From positions 1 to 15,976 of the forward strand of contig JAGLBH010000023.1 of the NCBI GenBank assembly GCA_018260285.1: a stretch of 15,976 bases of DNA, written 5' to 3'. Of the stretch, positions 1 to 8,099 are shown piece after piece. The DNA comes from Arthrobacter sp. (GTDB taxonomy: Bacteria > Actinomycetota > Actinomycetes > Actinomycetales > Micrococcaceae). Within the stretch, counting starts at the first letter, position 1; the number at the start of each line of letters is the position of its first letter. The translations under genes were made by a program, and so were the position numbers. Under the pieces are notes generated by a model. It searched no databases, was not told the DNA's origin, and saw nothing but the letters and a program-made list of their open reading frames with translations.

Positions 1-639
<639 letters not shown>

Positions 640-693
640 TCGCTCGCCAGCCCGTCTGCTCGAGTGCTGAATCAGCCCGACGGACGACAATGA

Positions 694-757
694 GGTCGCC
701 GTCGAACCCCGCACCGCATGGATGTCTCATGCGCGGGGATCGACGGCGGCCTTTTTT
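694..757 (+). terminator. Intrinsic terminator after ilvC, inside the serA leader
   Basis: A very stable hairpin: left arm 694-720, 7-nt loop 721-727, right arm 728-751, followed directly by six T residues (752-757). I count about 24 base pairs with one A/A mismatch, one G/T pair and a 3-nt bulge on the left arm. It has the classic form of a Rho-independent terminator for the ilv transcript. Only 27 bases separate the T-tract from the serA start and no promoter is evident there, so it may also control serA as an attenuator. Confidence 0.9.
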
Positions 758-772
758 CACCCCGAGAACCCG

Positions 773-777
773 AAGGA
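773..777 (+). promoter_or_regulatory. serA ribosome binding site
   Basis: AAGGA lies 7 nt before the ATG at 785. It decides the start: the frame is open further up to an ATG at 722, but that codon sits in the loop of the terminator hairpin and has no ribosome binding site. Confidence 0.75.
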
Positions 778-784
778 CTCACCC

Positions 785-2380
785 ATGACCGCTCCCAAGC
801 CCGTTGTTCTTCTCGCCGAAGAGCTCAGCCCCGCCACGGTCGAAGCCCTCGGCCCAGACTTCGAGATCCGCACGACCGACGGCGCAGACCGCACGGCCCT
901 GCTCCGCGACATCGCGGACGCCGACGCCGTCCTCGTCCGCTCCGCCACCCAGATCGACGCCGAGGCCCTTGCGGCCGCGCGCAGCCTCAAGGTGGTGGCC
1001 CGCGCCGGCGTGGGCCTGGACAACGTGGACGTCCCCGCCGCCACCGCCGCCGGCGTCATGGTGGTCAACGCGCCCACCTCCAACATCATCTCCGCAGCAG
1101 AGCTGACCTGCGGCCACATCCTGAGCCTGGCCCGCCGCATCCCGGCGGCCCACGCCTCACTCACCTCGGGGCAGTGGAAGCGCTCGTCCTTCACCGGCGT
1201 GGAGCTCAACGAGAAGACCCTGGGCGTCATCGGCCTGGGACGGATCGGGGCGCTTGTCACGGAGCGGATGAAGGCCTTCGGGATGAAGGTCGTCGCGTTC
1301 GACCCGCACGTCACGGCGGCCCGCGCGGGCCAGCTGGGCGTGACGCTCACGAGCCTCGACGAGCTTCTCGAGCAGTCGGACTTCATCACCATCCACATGC
1401 CGAAGACCCCGGAGACCGTCGGGATGCTCGGCGAGGCCCAGTTCAAGCGCATGAAGCCCACCGCCTACGTGATCAACGTGGCCCGCGGCGGGCTCATCGA
1501 CGAGGCCGCCCTCCACGCGGCGCTCGAGGCCGGCGAGATCGCGGGCGCGGGCATCGACGTCTTCGCGAAGGAGCCCAGCACGGACCTTCCCTTCTTCGGC
1601 CACCCGAACACGGTGGTCACCCCGCACCTCGGCGCCTCGACGGACGAGGCCCAGGAGAAGGCGGGCATCGCCGTCGCCCGCTCGGTGCGCCTCGCCCTCG
1701 CGGGCGAGCTCGTGCCGGACGCCGTCAACGTGGCCGGGGGAGTGATCCACGAGGATGTGCGCCCCGGGATCGACCTGGCTGAGCGCCTCGGGCGGGTCTT
1801 CACGGCCCTGGCCCACGGCTCGGTCACGCAGATCGACGTCGAGGTGGCCGGCGAGGTGGCCGACAAGGACGTCACAGTCCTCGAGCTCTCCGCGCTCAAG
1901 GGAATCTTCCGTGACATCGTCTCGGAGCACGTGAGCTACGTGAACGCCCCCGTCATCGCGGAGGGCCGCGGGATCGACGTGCGCCTGAGCACGACGACGA
2001 AGAGCGAGGACTACCGCAACGTCACCTCGATCACGGGCACGGTTCAGGACGGCACCCGCTACACGGTGCGCGGCACGGTCTCCGGGCCGAAGCTGCAGCA
2101 GAAGCTCGTGGGCATCAACGAGTACGACCTCGAGATCGCGCTGACGGACCACCTCGTGGTGCTGCGGTACGCGGACCGCCCGGGCATCATCGGGACCATC
2201 GGCCGCCTCCTCGGGGAGAACGGCGTCAACATCGGCGGCATGCAGGTGGGCCGCCGGGCCGAGGGCGACAGCGCCCTGGCCGTCCTCGCGGTGGACACAG
2301 TGCTCCCCGAGGGGCTGGGCGCTGCGCTCGCCGAGGCGACCGGCGCAGACCTCATCCGCGAGGTGAACCTCCAGGACTGA
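785..2380 (+). CDS. serA: D-3-phosphoglycerate dehydrogenase (long, ACT-domain form)
   Basis: SerA catalyses the first step of serine synthesis, NAD-dependent oxidation of 3-phosphoglycerate to 3-phosphohydroxypyruvate, in the cytosol. The 531-residue product has the length of the long mycobacterial type. An N-terminal substrate domain is split around a Rossmann fold with the GLGRIG motif at about residues 150-155. The D-2-hydroxyacid dehydrogenase catalytic triad is visible as Arg234 (NVARGG), Glu263 (AKEP) and His281 (TPHLGAS). An intervening domain (about 315-450) and a C-terminal ACT domain (about 456-531, with RPGIIG and GVNIGGMQVGR) follow; in this family these regions mediate serine feedback and oligomerisation. 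The start at 785 is supported by AAGGA at 773-777. The gene has its own leader containing the ilvC terminator and is followed by a hairpin at 2435-2469. Confidence 0.96.
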   Translation: MTAPKPVVLLAEELSPATVEALGPDFEIRTTDGADRTALLRDIADADAVLVRSATQIDAEALAAARSLKVVARAGVGLDNVDVPAATAAGVMVVNAPTSNIISAAELTCGHILSLARRIPAAHASLTSGQWKRSSFTGVELNEKTLGVIGLGRIGALVTERMKAFGMKVVAFDPHVTAARAGQLGVTLTSLDELLEQSDFITIHMPKTPETVGMLGEAQFKRMKPTAYVINVARGGLIDEAALHAALEAGEIAGAGIDVFAKEPSTDLPFFGHPNTVVTPHLGASTDEAQEKAGIAVARSVRLALAGELVPDAVNVAGGVIHEDVRPGIDLAERLGRVFTALAHGSVTQIDVEVAGEVADKDVTVLELSALKGIFRDIVSEHVSYVNAPVIAEGRGIDVRLSTTTKSEDYRNVTSITGTVQDGTRYTVRGTVSGPKLQQKLVGINEYDLEIALTDHLVVLRYADRPGIIGTIGRLLGENGVNIGGMQVGRRAEGDSALAVLAVDTVLPEGLGAALAEATGADLIREVNLQD

Positions 2381-2434
2381 TCCCTCTGGCCTCTGGGCAG
2401 CGCTGAGCTGCGAGAGAACGCCCTGGGCGGGCAC

Positions 2435-2469
2435 GGATGGGCGCTGGCCGCAGTGGCCGGCGCCCATCC
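2435..2469 (+). terminator. Hairpin after serA, probable terminator without T-tract
   Basis: Arms 2435-2449 and 2455-2469 pair over 15 bp with one G/T pair around a 5-nt loop. There is no T-run. Such hairpins are common after actinobacterial genes, so I read it as the end of the serA transcript. It ends only 5 bases before the predicted metG -10 hexamer. Confidence 0.6.
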
Positions 2470-2474
2470 GCTAT

Positions 2475-2480
2475 TAGGAT
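2475..2480 (+). promoter_or_regulatory. Predicted metG -10 box (leaderless start)
   Basis: TAGGAT matches the TAnnnT actinobacterial -10 pattern. Its last base is 6 nt from the GTG at 2487, so transcription would begin at or next to the start codon. The purine-rich GGAGGA between them touches the GTG and is too close to act as a normal ribosome binding site for it, though it could serve the in-frame GTG at 2499. No clear -35 box is seen. Confidence 0.5.
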
Positions 2481-2486
2481 GGAGGA

Positions 2487-4049
2487 GTGACTGACACCGT
2501 GAAGACTCCCTATTACCTGACGACTGCGATCGCCTACCCCAACGGCATGCCGCACATCGGGCACGCCTACGAGTACATCTCCGCGGATGCGATGGCCCGA
2601 TTCAAGCGGCTTGACGGGTTCGACGTCTTCTTCATGACGGGCACCGACGAGCACGGCCAGAAGATGGAGCAGACCGCCGAGAAGCAGGGCATCACGGCCC
2701 GCGAGCTGGCGGACAAGAACTCCGCCGTCTTCAAGACCCTCCACGATGACATCGTCCAGACCTCCTATGACCGCTTCATCCGCACGACGGACGAGGACCA
2801 CAAGGCGGCCTGCCAGGCGATCTGGAAGCGGATGGAGGACGCGGGGGACATCTACCTCGACACGTACGCCGGCTGGTACTCCGTGCGAGACGAGCAGTAC
2901 TGGACCGAAGAGGAGACCCACGTCCGCGAGGACGGCATGCGCGTGGCCACCGCCACGGACACCGAGGTCACCTGGACGGAGGAGGAGTCCTACTTCTTCC
3001 GCCTCTCCAAGTACCAGGACAGGCTCCTGGCCCTCTACCGGGACAACCCCGACTTCGCGGGCCCGCGCTCGCGCTTCAACGAGGTCATCCGCTTTGTCGA
3101 GAGCGGCCTCAACGATCTCTCGATCTCCCGCACGTCCTTCGACTGGGGCATTCCCGTGCCGGGCAACGACAAGCACGTCATGTACGTGTGGGTGGACGCC
3201 CTGACGAACTACCTCACGGGCGCAGGCTTCCCGGACGTCGAGTCGGAGTCCTTCAGGAAGTACTGGCCGGCCGACCTGCACGTCATCGGCAAGGACATCT
3301 CCCGCTTCCACTGCATCTTCTGGCCTGCGTTCCTCATGAGCGCGGGGATCGAGCTGCCCAAGCGCGTGGTCATCCACGGCTTCCTGCACAACAACGGCGT
3401 GAAGATGTCCAAGTCCCTCGGGAACACGGTCTCCCCGGACGACTGGGTGGAGCAGTACGGCCTCGACGCCGTCCGCTTCTTCCTCCTCCGCGAGGTTCCC
3501 TACGGCGCCGACGGCAGCTACAGCCATGACGCCGTCGTGGCCCGGAAGAACTCGGACCTCGCCAACAACCTCGGCAACCTGGCCCAGCGCTCCCTCTCGA
3601 TGGTCGCCAAGAACTGCGGCGGCTCCGTCCCCGCTCCGGGCGCGCTCACGGCGGAGGACACGCTGATTCTCGACGCCGCAGGGGCCCTCTTGGACATCAG
3701 CCGCGAGGCCTACGACCGCCAGGAGTTCCATCGCGCCCTCGAGGCGACCTGGACTGTTCTCGGCGACGCCAACGCGTACTTCGCCGAGCAGGCTCCGTGG
3801 GTCCTCCGCAAGACGGATCCCGCCCGCATGGAGACGGTCCTCTGGGTCACGCTCGAGGTCATCCGCAAGGTGGCCCTCCTCGTGCAGCCCGTCATGCCGG
3901 ACTCCGGCGTCAAGCTGCTGACGGCCCTGGGGCAGGACTCCGAGGAGTCCCGCGAGTTCTCCGCGTGGGGCCGGGAGATCGCGGCAGGCACGGCCCTTCC
4001 CGCGCCTGCCCCGATCTTCCCGCGCTACGAGGAGCCTGCGGAGGCCTGA
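2487..4049 (+). CDS. metG: Methionyl-tRNA synthetase
   Basis: This class I aminoacyl-tRNA synthetase attaches methionine to initiator and elongator tRNA-Met in the cytosol. The 520-residue protein carries the first ATP-binding signature HIGH at residues 23-26 and KMSKS at 306-310, with a helical anticodon-binding domain behind it (about 350-510). It ends without the C-terminal tRNA-binding domain found in some longer bacterial MetRS. The connective-peptide region (about 125-175) has no CxxC pairs and the protein has only three cysteines, so it appears to be the zinc-free type known from mycobacteria. The start is GTG at 2487, chosen because of the -10 box just upstream and because the N-terminus then fits the family; an in-frame GTG at 2499 is possible. 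It is convergent with the VanW-domain gene, with a shared hairpin between. Confidence 0.96.
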   Translation: MTDTVKTPYYLTTAIAYPNGMPHIGHAYEYISADAMARFKRLDGFDVFFMTGTDEHGQKMEQTAEKQGITARELADKNSAVFKTLHDDIVQTSYDRFIRTTDEDHKAACQAIWKRMEDAGDIYLDTYAGWYSVRDEQYWTEEETHVREDGMRVATATDTEVTWTEEESYFFRLSKYQDRLLALYRDNPDFAGPRSRFNEVIRFVESGLNDLSISRTSFDWGIPVPGNDKHVMYVWVDALTNYLTGAGFPDVESESFRKYWPADLHVIGKDISRFHCIFWPAFLMSAGIELPKRVVIHGFLHNNGVKMSKSLGNTVSPDDWVEQYGLDAVRFFLLREVPYGADGSYSHDAVVARKNSDLANNLGNLAQRSLSMVAKNCGGSVPAPGALTAEDTLILDAAGALLDISREAYDRQEFHRALEATWTVLGDANAYFAEQAPWVLRKTDPARMETVLWVTLEVIRKVALLVQPVMPDSGVKLLTALGQDSEESREFSAWGREIAAGTALPAPAPIFPRYEEPAEA

Positions 4050-4090
4050 TCCCGCTGAGCCCGAAAGGGCCAGCGCCCGGCTCACACGCC

Positions 4091-4136
4091 TGAGGGCCCG
4101 GTGCTCTGCAGCATTCTGCAAAGCACCGGGCCCTCA
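4091..4136. terminator. Bidirectional hairpin between metG and the VanW gene
   Basis: A perfect 15-bp inverted repeat (4091-4105 and 4122-4136) has a 16-nt loop that can itself fold through a TGCA/TGCA pairing. CACG and CGTG just outside (4085-4088 and 4137-4140) can lengthen the stem past a CC bulge. It lies between two converging genes (ends at 4049 and 4174), so it can end both transcripts. There is no T-tract on either strand. Confidence 0.75.
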
Positions 4137-4173
4137 CGTGTCCTTGGAAGGGGACTGCTCCTCCGCGAGCCCC

Positions 4174-5049
4174 TCAGACAGAGCGATCCGCTGCGCCGTC
4201 CGGACGGGAGGGCAGGATCTCTGCAGAGATGAGCTCCCGGTCGTAGACGACGAGGGCGTCGTTCTCAACGATTCTCTCCGTGGCCACGATATTGCCGGTG
4301 CGCTTGCACCGCGTGTCTCGGAGGACGACGTTGTGGCGGTGCACGGTCGGAGGCTTGCCTTCGGCGCCCGGCTGCTCGTAGAAGTAGGCCTCGTCCTCGT
4401 AGACGTGGTACTTGTGCGTCCAGTGGCGGTCCGCGCGCAGCTCTCCGCGCAGGTGCTCCTCATCGACGCGGACCCGGAACTGGAACGTCAGGTCCGTGGG
4501 GTTGTAGAGCCGGTAGTCGAGGAAGTTGTAGATGATTGAAGTCCCCGTGCCGAAGGGGATGACCCGCTTGAAGTCCGGAAAGAGATCCAGGTCGCTGTGG
4601 TGGTGGTGCTCGATGATCTCCAGCGGGGAGTGCAGGGCGAGCCAGTGCAGCAGGTTGGTGAACTGGCACATGCCCCCTCCGATGCCCTCGCGGGCCTCCT
4701 TGCCGGAGATGACCACGCCGAGCTGGTAGCCCTTCCTCGCGGTCGGCTTGCCGACGAGATGCCAGAAGGAGAAGGTCTCCCCGGGGCGGATGATGATTCC
4801 GTCGACGAGAGGAGCCGAGATGGCCAGGGACTTCGCCTTGCCCTCCTGAAGGGACAGGTCTGTGTTGCCGAGACGCCTCCGGATGAGGGAGTTGTGGCTG
4901 TAGAGCTTGACGGCGAGGTTCTCGGACTGGCGCTCGCTGGCGAACGGAACCCGGCGGGCGGCATCCCGGAGACGGCGCTGGAGACGCTGCTTCTCCAGGG
5001 AGATCGCATAGGTGATCGGGTGGATGTCAGAGAAGAGCATTCGGCCCAT
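4174..5049 (-). CDS. VanW-domain protein, function unknown
   Basis: The 291-residue product carries a VanW domain, a family named after an accessory gene of vanB-type glycopeptide resistance clusters whose biochemical role is not established. The domain is recognised by PGETFSF (residues 89-95), KGYQLGVVI (106-114), GGGMCQ (124-129) and the His-rich HHHHS (148-152), followed by a beta-rich C-terminal half. Cys128 and the downstream histidines are the most reactive-looking conserved residues; a catalytic role is only inference. There is no signal peptide or membrane segment, so the protein looks cytosolic, unlike many longer VanW proteins. The N-terminal 70 residues are rich in Arg and Lys. 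The start is ATG at 5049; a second in-frame ATG lies at 5040. No van resistance genes are nearby, so glycopeptide resistance should not be assumed. It is divergent from leuB. Confidence 0.8.
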   Translation of the reverse strand: MGRMLFSDIHPITYAISLEKQRLQRRLRDAARRVPFASERQSENLAVKLYSHNSLIRRRLGNTDLSLQEGKAKSLAISAPLVDGIIIRPGETFSFWHLVGKPTARKGYQLGVVISGKEAREGIGGGMCQFTNLLHWLALHSPLEIIEHHHHSDLDLFPDFKRVIPFGTGTSIIYNFLDYRLYNPTDLTFQFRVRVDEEHLRGELRADRHWTHKYHVYEDEAYFYEQPGAEGKPPTVHRHNVVLRDTRCKRTGNIVATERIVENDALVVYDRELISAEILPSRPDGAADRSV

Positions 5050-5091
5050 CGGTGCGCTCCAGATGAACGTGAATCGAGACTGGCAGGAACC

Positions 5092-5097
5092 ATTTTA
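5092..5097 (-). promoter_or_regulatory. Candidate -10 box of the VanW gene
   Basis: On the minus strand this reads TAAAAT, a good -10 hexamer and the most A/T-rich spot in the 140-base gap between the divergent VanW and leuB genes. It predicts a leader of about 35 nt that carries GGAG about 9 nt before the start codon. No convincing -35 box was found. Confidence 0.4.
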
Positions 5098-5158
5098 CAG
5101 CCGCCTCGTGGAGCGGCCCCAACGCCTCAGCATGTCCGCATGGTGGCCCTGAGATGCC

Positions 5159-5172
5159 CACCTAGTGGACAG
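5159..5172 (+). promoter_or_regulatory. Possible IclR-type (LtbR-like) operator before leuB
   Basis: CACCTAGTGGACAG contains TAGTGG and an inverted repeat CCAC-CTA-GTGG (5158-5168). From memory, the operator of the IclR-type regulator LtbR upstream of leuB in Corynebacterium is CA(T/C)ATAGTGGGA(A/G)A; about 10 of 14 positions agree. The site lies just upstream of the predicted leuB -10 box, where a repressor would block transcription. Confidence 0.4.
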
Positions 5173-5177
5173 ATCGC

Positions 5178-5183
5178 TAGCCT
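5178..5183 (+). promoter_or_regulatory. Predicted leuB -10 box (leaderless start)
   Basis: TAGCCT fits TAnnnT and ends 6 nt before the ATG at 5190. There is no ribosome binding site at normal distance, so the mRNA probably begins at the A of the start codon. Confidence 0.5.
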
Positions 5184-5189
5184 GGACGC

Positions 5190-6254
5190 ATGGCACACGA
5201 ACGCATCAATCTGGCCGTCATCGGCGGCGACGGAATCGGCCCCGAGGTCACGGCACAGGCTCTGCGCGTCCTCGACGCAGCCCTCCAGGGCACCGGCACC
5301 GAGCTGGCCACCACCGACTACGCGCTCGGCGCGGAGCACTGGCAGGCCACGGGGGAGACCCTCAGCGCGGAGACCCTCGAGGCCCTCACGCAGCATGATG
5401 CGATCCTCTTCGGGGCCGTCGGCGCCCACCCGAGCGACACGAGCATCCCCTCCGGACTCCTCGAGCGGGAGATCCTCCTCAAGCTGCGCTTCAGCCTGGA
5501 CCACGGCGTCAACCTCCGCCCGTCCGTCCTGTACCCGGGCATCGACTCGCCGCTCAAGAACGCGGGGGAGATCGACTTCGTCGTCGTCCGCGAGGGCACC
5601 GAGGGCCCGTACGTCGGCAACGGCGGCGTCATCCGCCAGGGAACGGCCCACGAGATCGCCACCGAGGTCTCTCTCAACACGGACCACGGAGTCCGCCGCG
5701 TCGTGACGGACGCCTTCGAGCGTGCCATGAAGCGCCGACGCCGGCTCACCCTCGTCCACAAGCACAACGTCCTCGTCCACGCGGGCGGCCTGTGGAAGCG
5801 CGTCGTCGCAGAGGTCGGCGCGGACTACCCCGAAGTCGAGGTGGACTACCAGCACGTCGACGCGGCCACGATCTTCATGGTGACGGACCCCTCGCGCTAC
5901 GACGTCATTGTCACCGACAACCTCTTCGGCGACATCCTCACCGACCTCGCCGGCGCCGTCACGGGCGGAATCGGCCTCGCCGCGAGCGGCAACATCAACC
6001 CGAGCCGCGAGTTCCCCTCCATGTTCGAGCCCGTCCACGGCTCCGCCCCCGACATCACGGGCCAGGGCATCGCGGACCCCCGGGCGGCCATTCTCTCCGC
6101 GGCACTCCTGCTGGACCACCTCGAGCGTCCGGCGCTCGCGGACCGCATCCGCCAGGCTGTGCGCGACGACGTCGCAGACCACGCCCGTGCCGAGGGCAGC
6201 GCGGCGCGAAGCACGGTCCAGATCGGCGATGCGATCGTGGCACGACTGTCCTAG
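5190..6254 (+). CDS. leuB: 3-isopropylmalate dehydrogenase
   Basis: LeuB oxidatively decarboxylates 3-isopropylmalate to 2-oxoisocaproate with NAD, the third step of leucine synthesis. The 354-residue length is that of the actinobacterial enzyme. Family motifs appear in order: GGDGIGPE (residues 12-19), the substrate-binding [28 protein letters not shown] with the likely catalytic Tyr, [12 protein letters not shown] with the catalytic Lys, the metal-binding Asp residues in [14 protein letters not shown], and the cofactor loop [16 protein letters not shown] Lys/Tyr-based NADP pattern is absent, which fits NAD use. It is divergent from the VanW gene and probably co-transcribed with ilvE 40 bases downstream, linking two leucine-pathway steps. 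A possible LtbR-like operator and a leaderless-type -10 box precede it. Confidence 0.96.
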   Translation: MAHERINLAVIGGDGIGPEVTAQALRVLDAALQGTGTELATTDYALGAEHWQATGETLSAETLEALTQHDAILFGAVGAHPSDTSIPSGLLEREILLKLRFSLDHGVNLRPSVLYPGIDSPLKNAGEIDFVVVREGTEGPYVGNGGVIRQGTAHEIATEVSLNTDHGVRRVVTDAFERAMKRRRRLTLVHKHNVLVHAGGLWKRVVAEVGADYPEVEVDYQHVDAATIFMVTDPSRYDVIVTDNLFGDILTDLAGAVTGGIGLAASGNINPSREFPSMFEPVHGSAPDITGQGIADPRAAILSAALLLDHLERPALADRIRQAVRDDVADHARAEGSAARSTVQIGDAIVARLS

Positions 6255-6285
6255 GCTTGAACCATCTACTGTGCTTGACCCCTCT

Positions 6286-6290
6286 GGAGG
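6286..6290 (+). promoter_or_regulatory. ilvE ribosome binding site
   Basis: GGAGG stands 4 nt before the ATG at 6295. It fixes the ilvE start within an open frame that runs further upstream through leuB. Confidence 0.8.
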
Positions 6291-6294
6291 ACGC

Positions 6295-7380
6295 ATGTCG
6301 CTGACATTCGAGCGAACCCTGAACCCCGCCCCCGCGACAGCCGAGGAGCGTGCCGCGATCCTCGCGAAGCCCGCGTTCGGCTCTGTCTTCACCGACCACA
6401 TGGCGGTCATCGACTACTCGGAAGAGAAGGGCTGGCACAGCGCGAGGATCGTCCCGTACGGACCCATCCAGCTGGACCCCTCCGCCTGCGTCCTTCACTA
6501 CGGCCAGGAGATCTTCGAGGGTCTCAAGGCGTACAAGAACGCGAACGGCGAGGTGGGCGTCTTCCGCCCCGAGGCCAACGCCGAGCGCCTTCGGAAGTCC
6601 GCGGACCGCCTCATGATGGCCGACCTCCCCGAGGAGCTCTTCATCCAGGCCGTCAAGGAGCTCGTCGAGGTCGAGTCCGAGTGGATCCCCACGGGGGACG
6701 GGGAGTCGCTGTACCTGCGGCCCTTCATGATCGCCACCGAGGCCTTCCTCGGGATCCGGCCGGCCAAGACGTTCTCCTTCTACGTCATCGCCTCTCCCGC
6801 AGGCAACTACTTCGGCGGCGAGCTGCGCCCGGTCAAGATCTGGGTGGAGCGCGCATACGCCCGCGCAGGACGCGGCGGAACCGGCAGCGCCAAGTGCGGC
6901 GGCAACTACGCGGCCTCCCTCAAGCCGCAGGTGCTGGCCGCTGAGAAGGGCTGTGACCAGGTGCTCTACCTGGACCCGCTCAACGACAACGCCATTGAGG
7001 AGCTCGGCGGCATGAACGTGTTCCTCGTCGTCGACGGGAATACGCTCGTCACTCCCGCGCTTTCCGGATCGATCCTCGAGGGGATCACCCGCTCGTCCAT
7101 CCTCACCCTGGCCCGCGAGCGCGGCCTCACGGTGGAGGAGCGCAAGGTCACGATCGACGAGTACCGCGAGCTGGCAGCCTCCGGCCGCCTCTCCGAGGTC
7201 TTCGCCTGCGGCACCGCCGCGGTCATCACCCCCATCGGCGCCCTCTACGACGGCGATGAGGTCATCGGCAGCCCCGACGCTCCTGCCGGCGAGGTGACTC
7301 TGGCTCTGCGCGAGCAGCTCCTCGGCATCCAGACCGGTGCCGTCGAGGACACCCACGGGTGGGTCACCCGCATCAAGTAG
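6295..7380 (+). CDS. ilvE: Branched-chain amino acid aminotransferase
   Basis: This PLP enzyme carries out the last step of leucine, isoleucine and valine synthesis, and the first step of their breakdown, by transfer of the amino group of glutamate. The 361-residue fold class IV protein has the PLP-binding lysine Lys200 in GSAKCGGNYAASL, the HYGQEIFEGLKAY motif near residue 65-77, the RPFMIATE segment and the phosphate-binding GTAAVITPIG near the C-terminus. This longer architecture, with GGELRPVKIWVE before the lysine, is the type shared by actinobacterial BCATs. The ATG at 6295 is preceded by GGAGG. It lies 40 bases after leuB in the same direction and is likely in one transcript with it. 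It converges with the response regulator gene, 14 bases away. Confidence 0.95.
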   Translation: MSLTFERTLNPAPATAEERAAILAKPAFGSVFTDHMAVIDYSEEKGWHSARIVPYGPIQLDPSACVLHYGQEIFEGLKAYKNANGEVGVFRPEANAERLRKSADRLMMADLPEELFIQAVKELVEVESEWIPTGDGESLYLRPFMIATEAFLGIRPAKTFSFYVIASPAGNYFGGELRPVKIWVERAYARAGRGGTGSAKCGGNYAASLKPQVLAAEKGCDQVLYLDPLNDNAIEELGGMNVFLVVDGNTLVTPALSGSILEGITRSSILTLARERGLTVEERKVTIDEYRELAASGRLSEVFACGTAAVITPIGALYDGDEVIGSPDAPAGEVTLALREQLLGIQTGAVEDTHGWVTRIK

Positions 7381-7387
7381 CGGGCCG

Positions 7388-7417
7388 AGCGCCGTCAGAG
7401 GGGAGACTGACGGCGCT
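7388..7417. terminator. Bidirectional hairpin between ilvE and the response regulator
   Basis: A perfect 11-bp inverted repeat (7388-7398 and 7407-7417) has an 8-nt loop. It starts 7 bases after the ilvE stop and includes the stop codon (7395-7397) and last codons of the minus-strand response regulator. It can serve both converging transcripts. There is no T-run. Confidence 0.65.
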
Positions 7418-8099
7418 GTTGCCCCAGCACGACGAGCCGGATCCTGTCCCGAGCCCCCAGCTTGGCCAGGATACGGTTGATGTGCGTCTTGACCGTGGCC
7501 TCTGAGACGAAGAGCGCTGCGGCGATCTCCTGGTTGTTGAGCCCGTCGGCCACAAGGGAGAACACCTCCTCCTCGCGCGGGGAGAGCATGTCGATGCGGG
7601 CCTCCTCCTCGGCGGTCAGCCCGCTGTGGCCTCCGGCTGGGCCGTGAGCGCCGGCGGCGCTGCCGCCCGGCCTGCCGAGCAGCCGGGGAAGGAGGCGGCG
7701 CGTGGTGGAGGGGGCCAGGACGGCGTCGCCCTCCACGACCGAGCGGATGGCGCTCGTCAGATCCTCCGCGCGCGAGTCCTTGAGGAGAAACCCCGACGCG
7801 CCCGAGGCGATCGCCTCGACTGCGTACTCGTCCAGGTCGAACGTCGTCAGCGCGATGACCTTCGGGCGGGAAGCCAGGTCCTCGGCGTCCGCGAGCTGAC
7901 GGATGGCCTCGAGGCCTCCTACTCGCTTCATGCGGATGTCCATGAGGATCACGTCCACCTCGTGCTCCCGGCAGAAGGCGACGACGCCGTCCCCGTCGGA
8001 GAGCTCGCCGACCACCTGCATGTCCGGCTGGAATCCGACGACCATCGACATCCCTGTGCGGACGAGGTCCTGGTCGTCCACAAGAAGGCAGCGAATCAT
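7395..8099 (-). CDS. NarL/LuxR-family response regulator
   Basis: A 234-residue DNA-binding response regulator. The receiver domain (about 1-120) has the acidic pocket Asp8-Asp9, phosphoacceptor Asp54, switch residue Thr85 or Thr86 and Lys107. The conserved proline four residues after Asp54 is replaced by Lys58 (DIRMKRVGG). A Gly/Ala-rich linker (about 145-160) leads to a LuxR-type helix-turn-helix (about 170-225) with LSPREEEVFSLVADGLNNQEIA and VSEATVKTHINRILAKLGARDR. It follows the kinase gene with an ATGA overlap, so the two are probably translationally coupled and act as a cognate pair. The target genes are unknown; autoregulation or the divergent FAH gene are possible. The last codons form part of the terminator shared with ilvE. 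Confidence 0.93.
   Translation of the reverse strand: MIRCLLVDDQDLVRTGMSMVVGFQPDMQVVGELSDGDGVVAFCREHEVDVILMDIRMKRVGGLEAIRQLADAEDLASRPKVIALTTFDLDEYAVEAIASGASGFLLKDSRAEDLTSAIRSVVEGDAVLAPSTTRRLLPRLLGRPGGSAAGAHGPAGGHSGLTAEEEARIDMLSPREEEVFSLVADGLNNQEIAAALFVSEATVKTHINRILAKLGARDRIRLVVLGQQRRQSPL

Noticed and set aside
722..784. Upstream in-frame ATG extending SerA by 21 residues
   Set aside because: It lies in the loop of the ilvC terminator with no ribosome binding site, while the ATG at 785 has AAGGA 7 nt before it and gives the family N-terminus.
1157..2467. Long antisense open frame opposite serA
   Set aside because: Its Arg/His/Asp-rich translation mirrors serA codon bias; no motif or start signal supports it. 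The same applies to antisense frames at 5127-6410 and 6055-7356.
2352..4121. Long antisense open frame (589 codons) opposite metG
   Set aside because: It is a by-product of the high GC content in the third-position-biased strand; the translation has no recognisable domain and metG is certain.
4138..4539. Plus-strand open frame opposite the VanW gene
   Set aside because: The minus-strand frame has the VanW motifs and normal codon bias; this is its shadow.
4174..5049. Glycopeptide resistance locus
   Set aside because: Only a VanW domain is present. No vanH, ligase, vanX or vanRS-type context is seen; the nearby two-component pair is of the DesK/NarL type and not adjacent.
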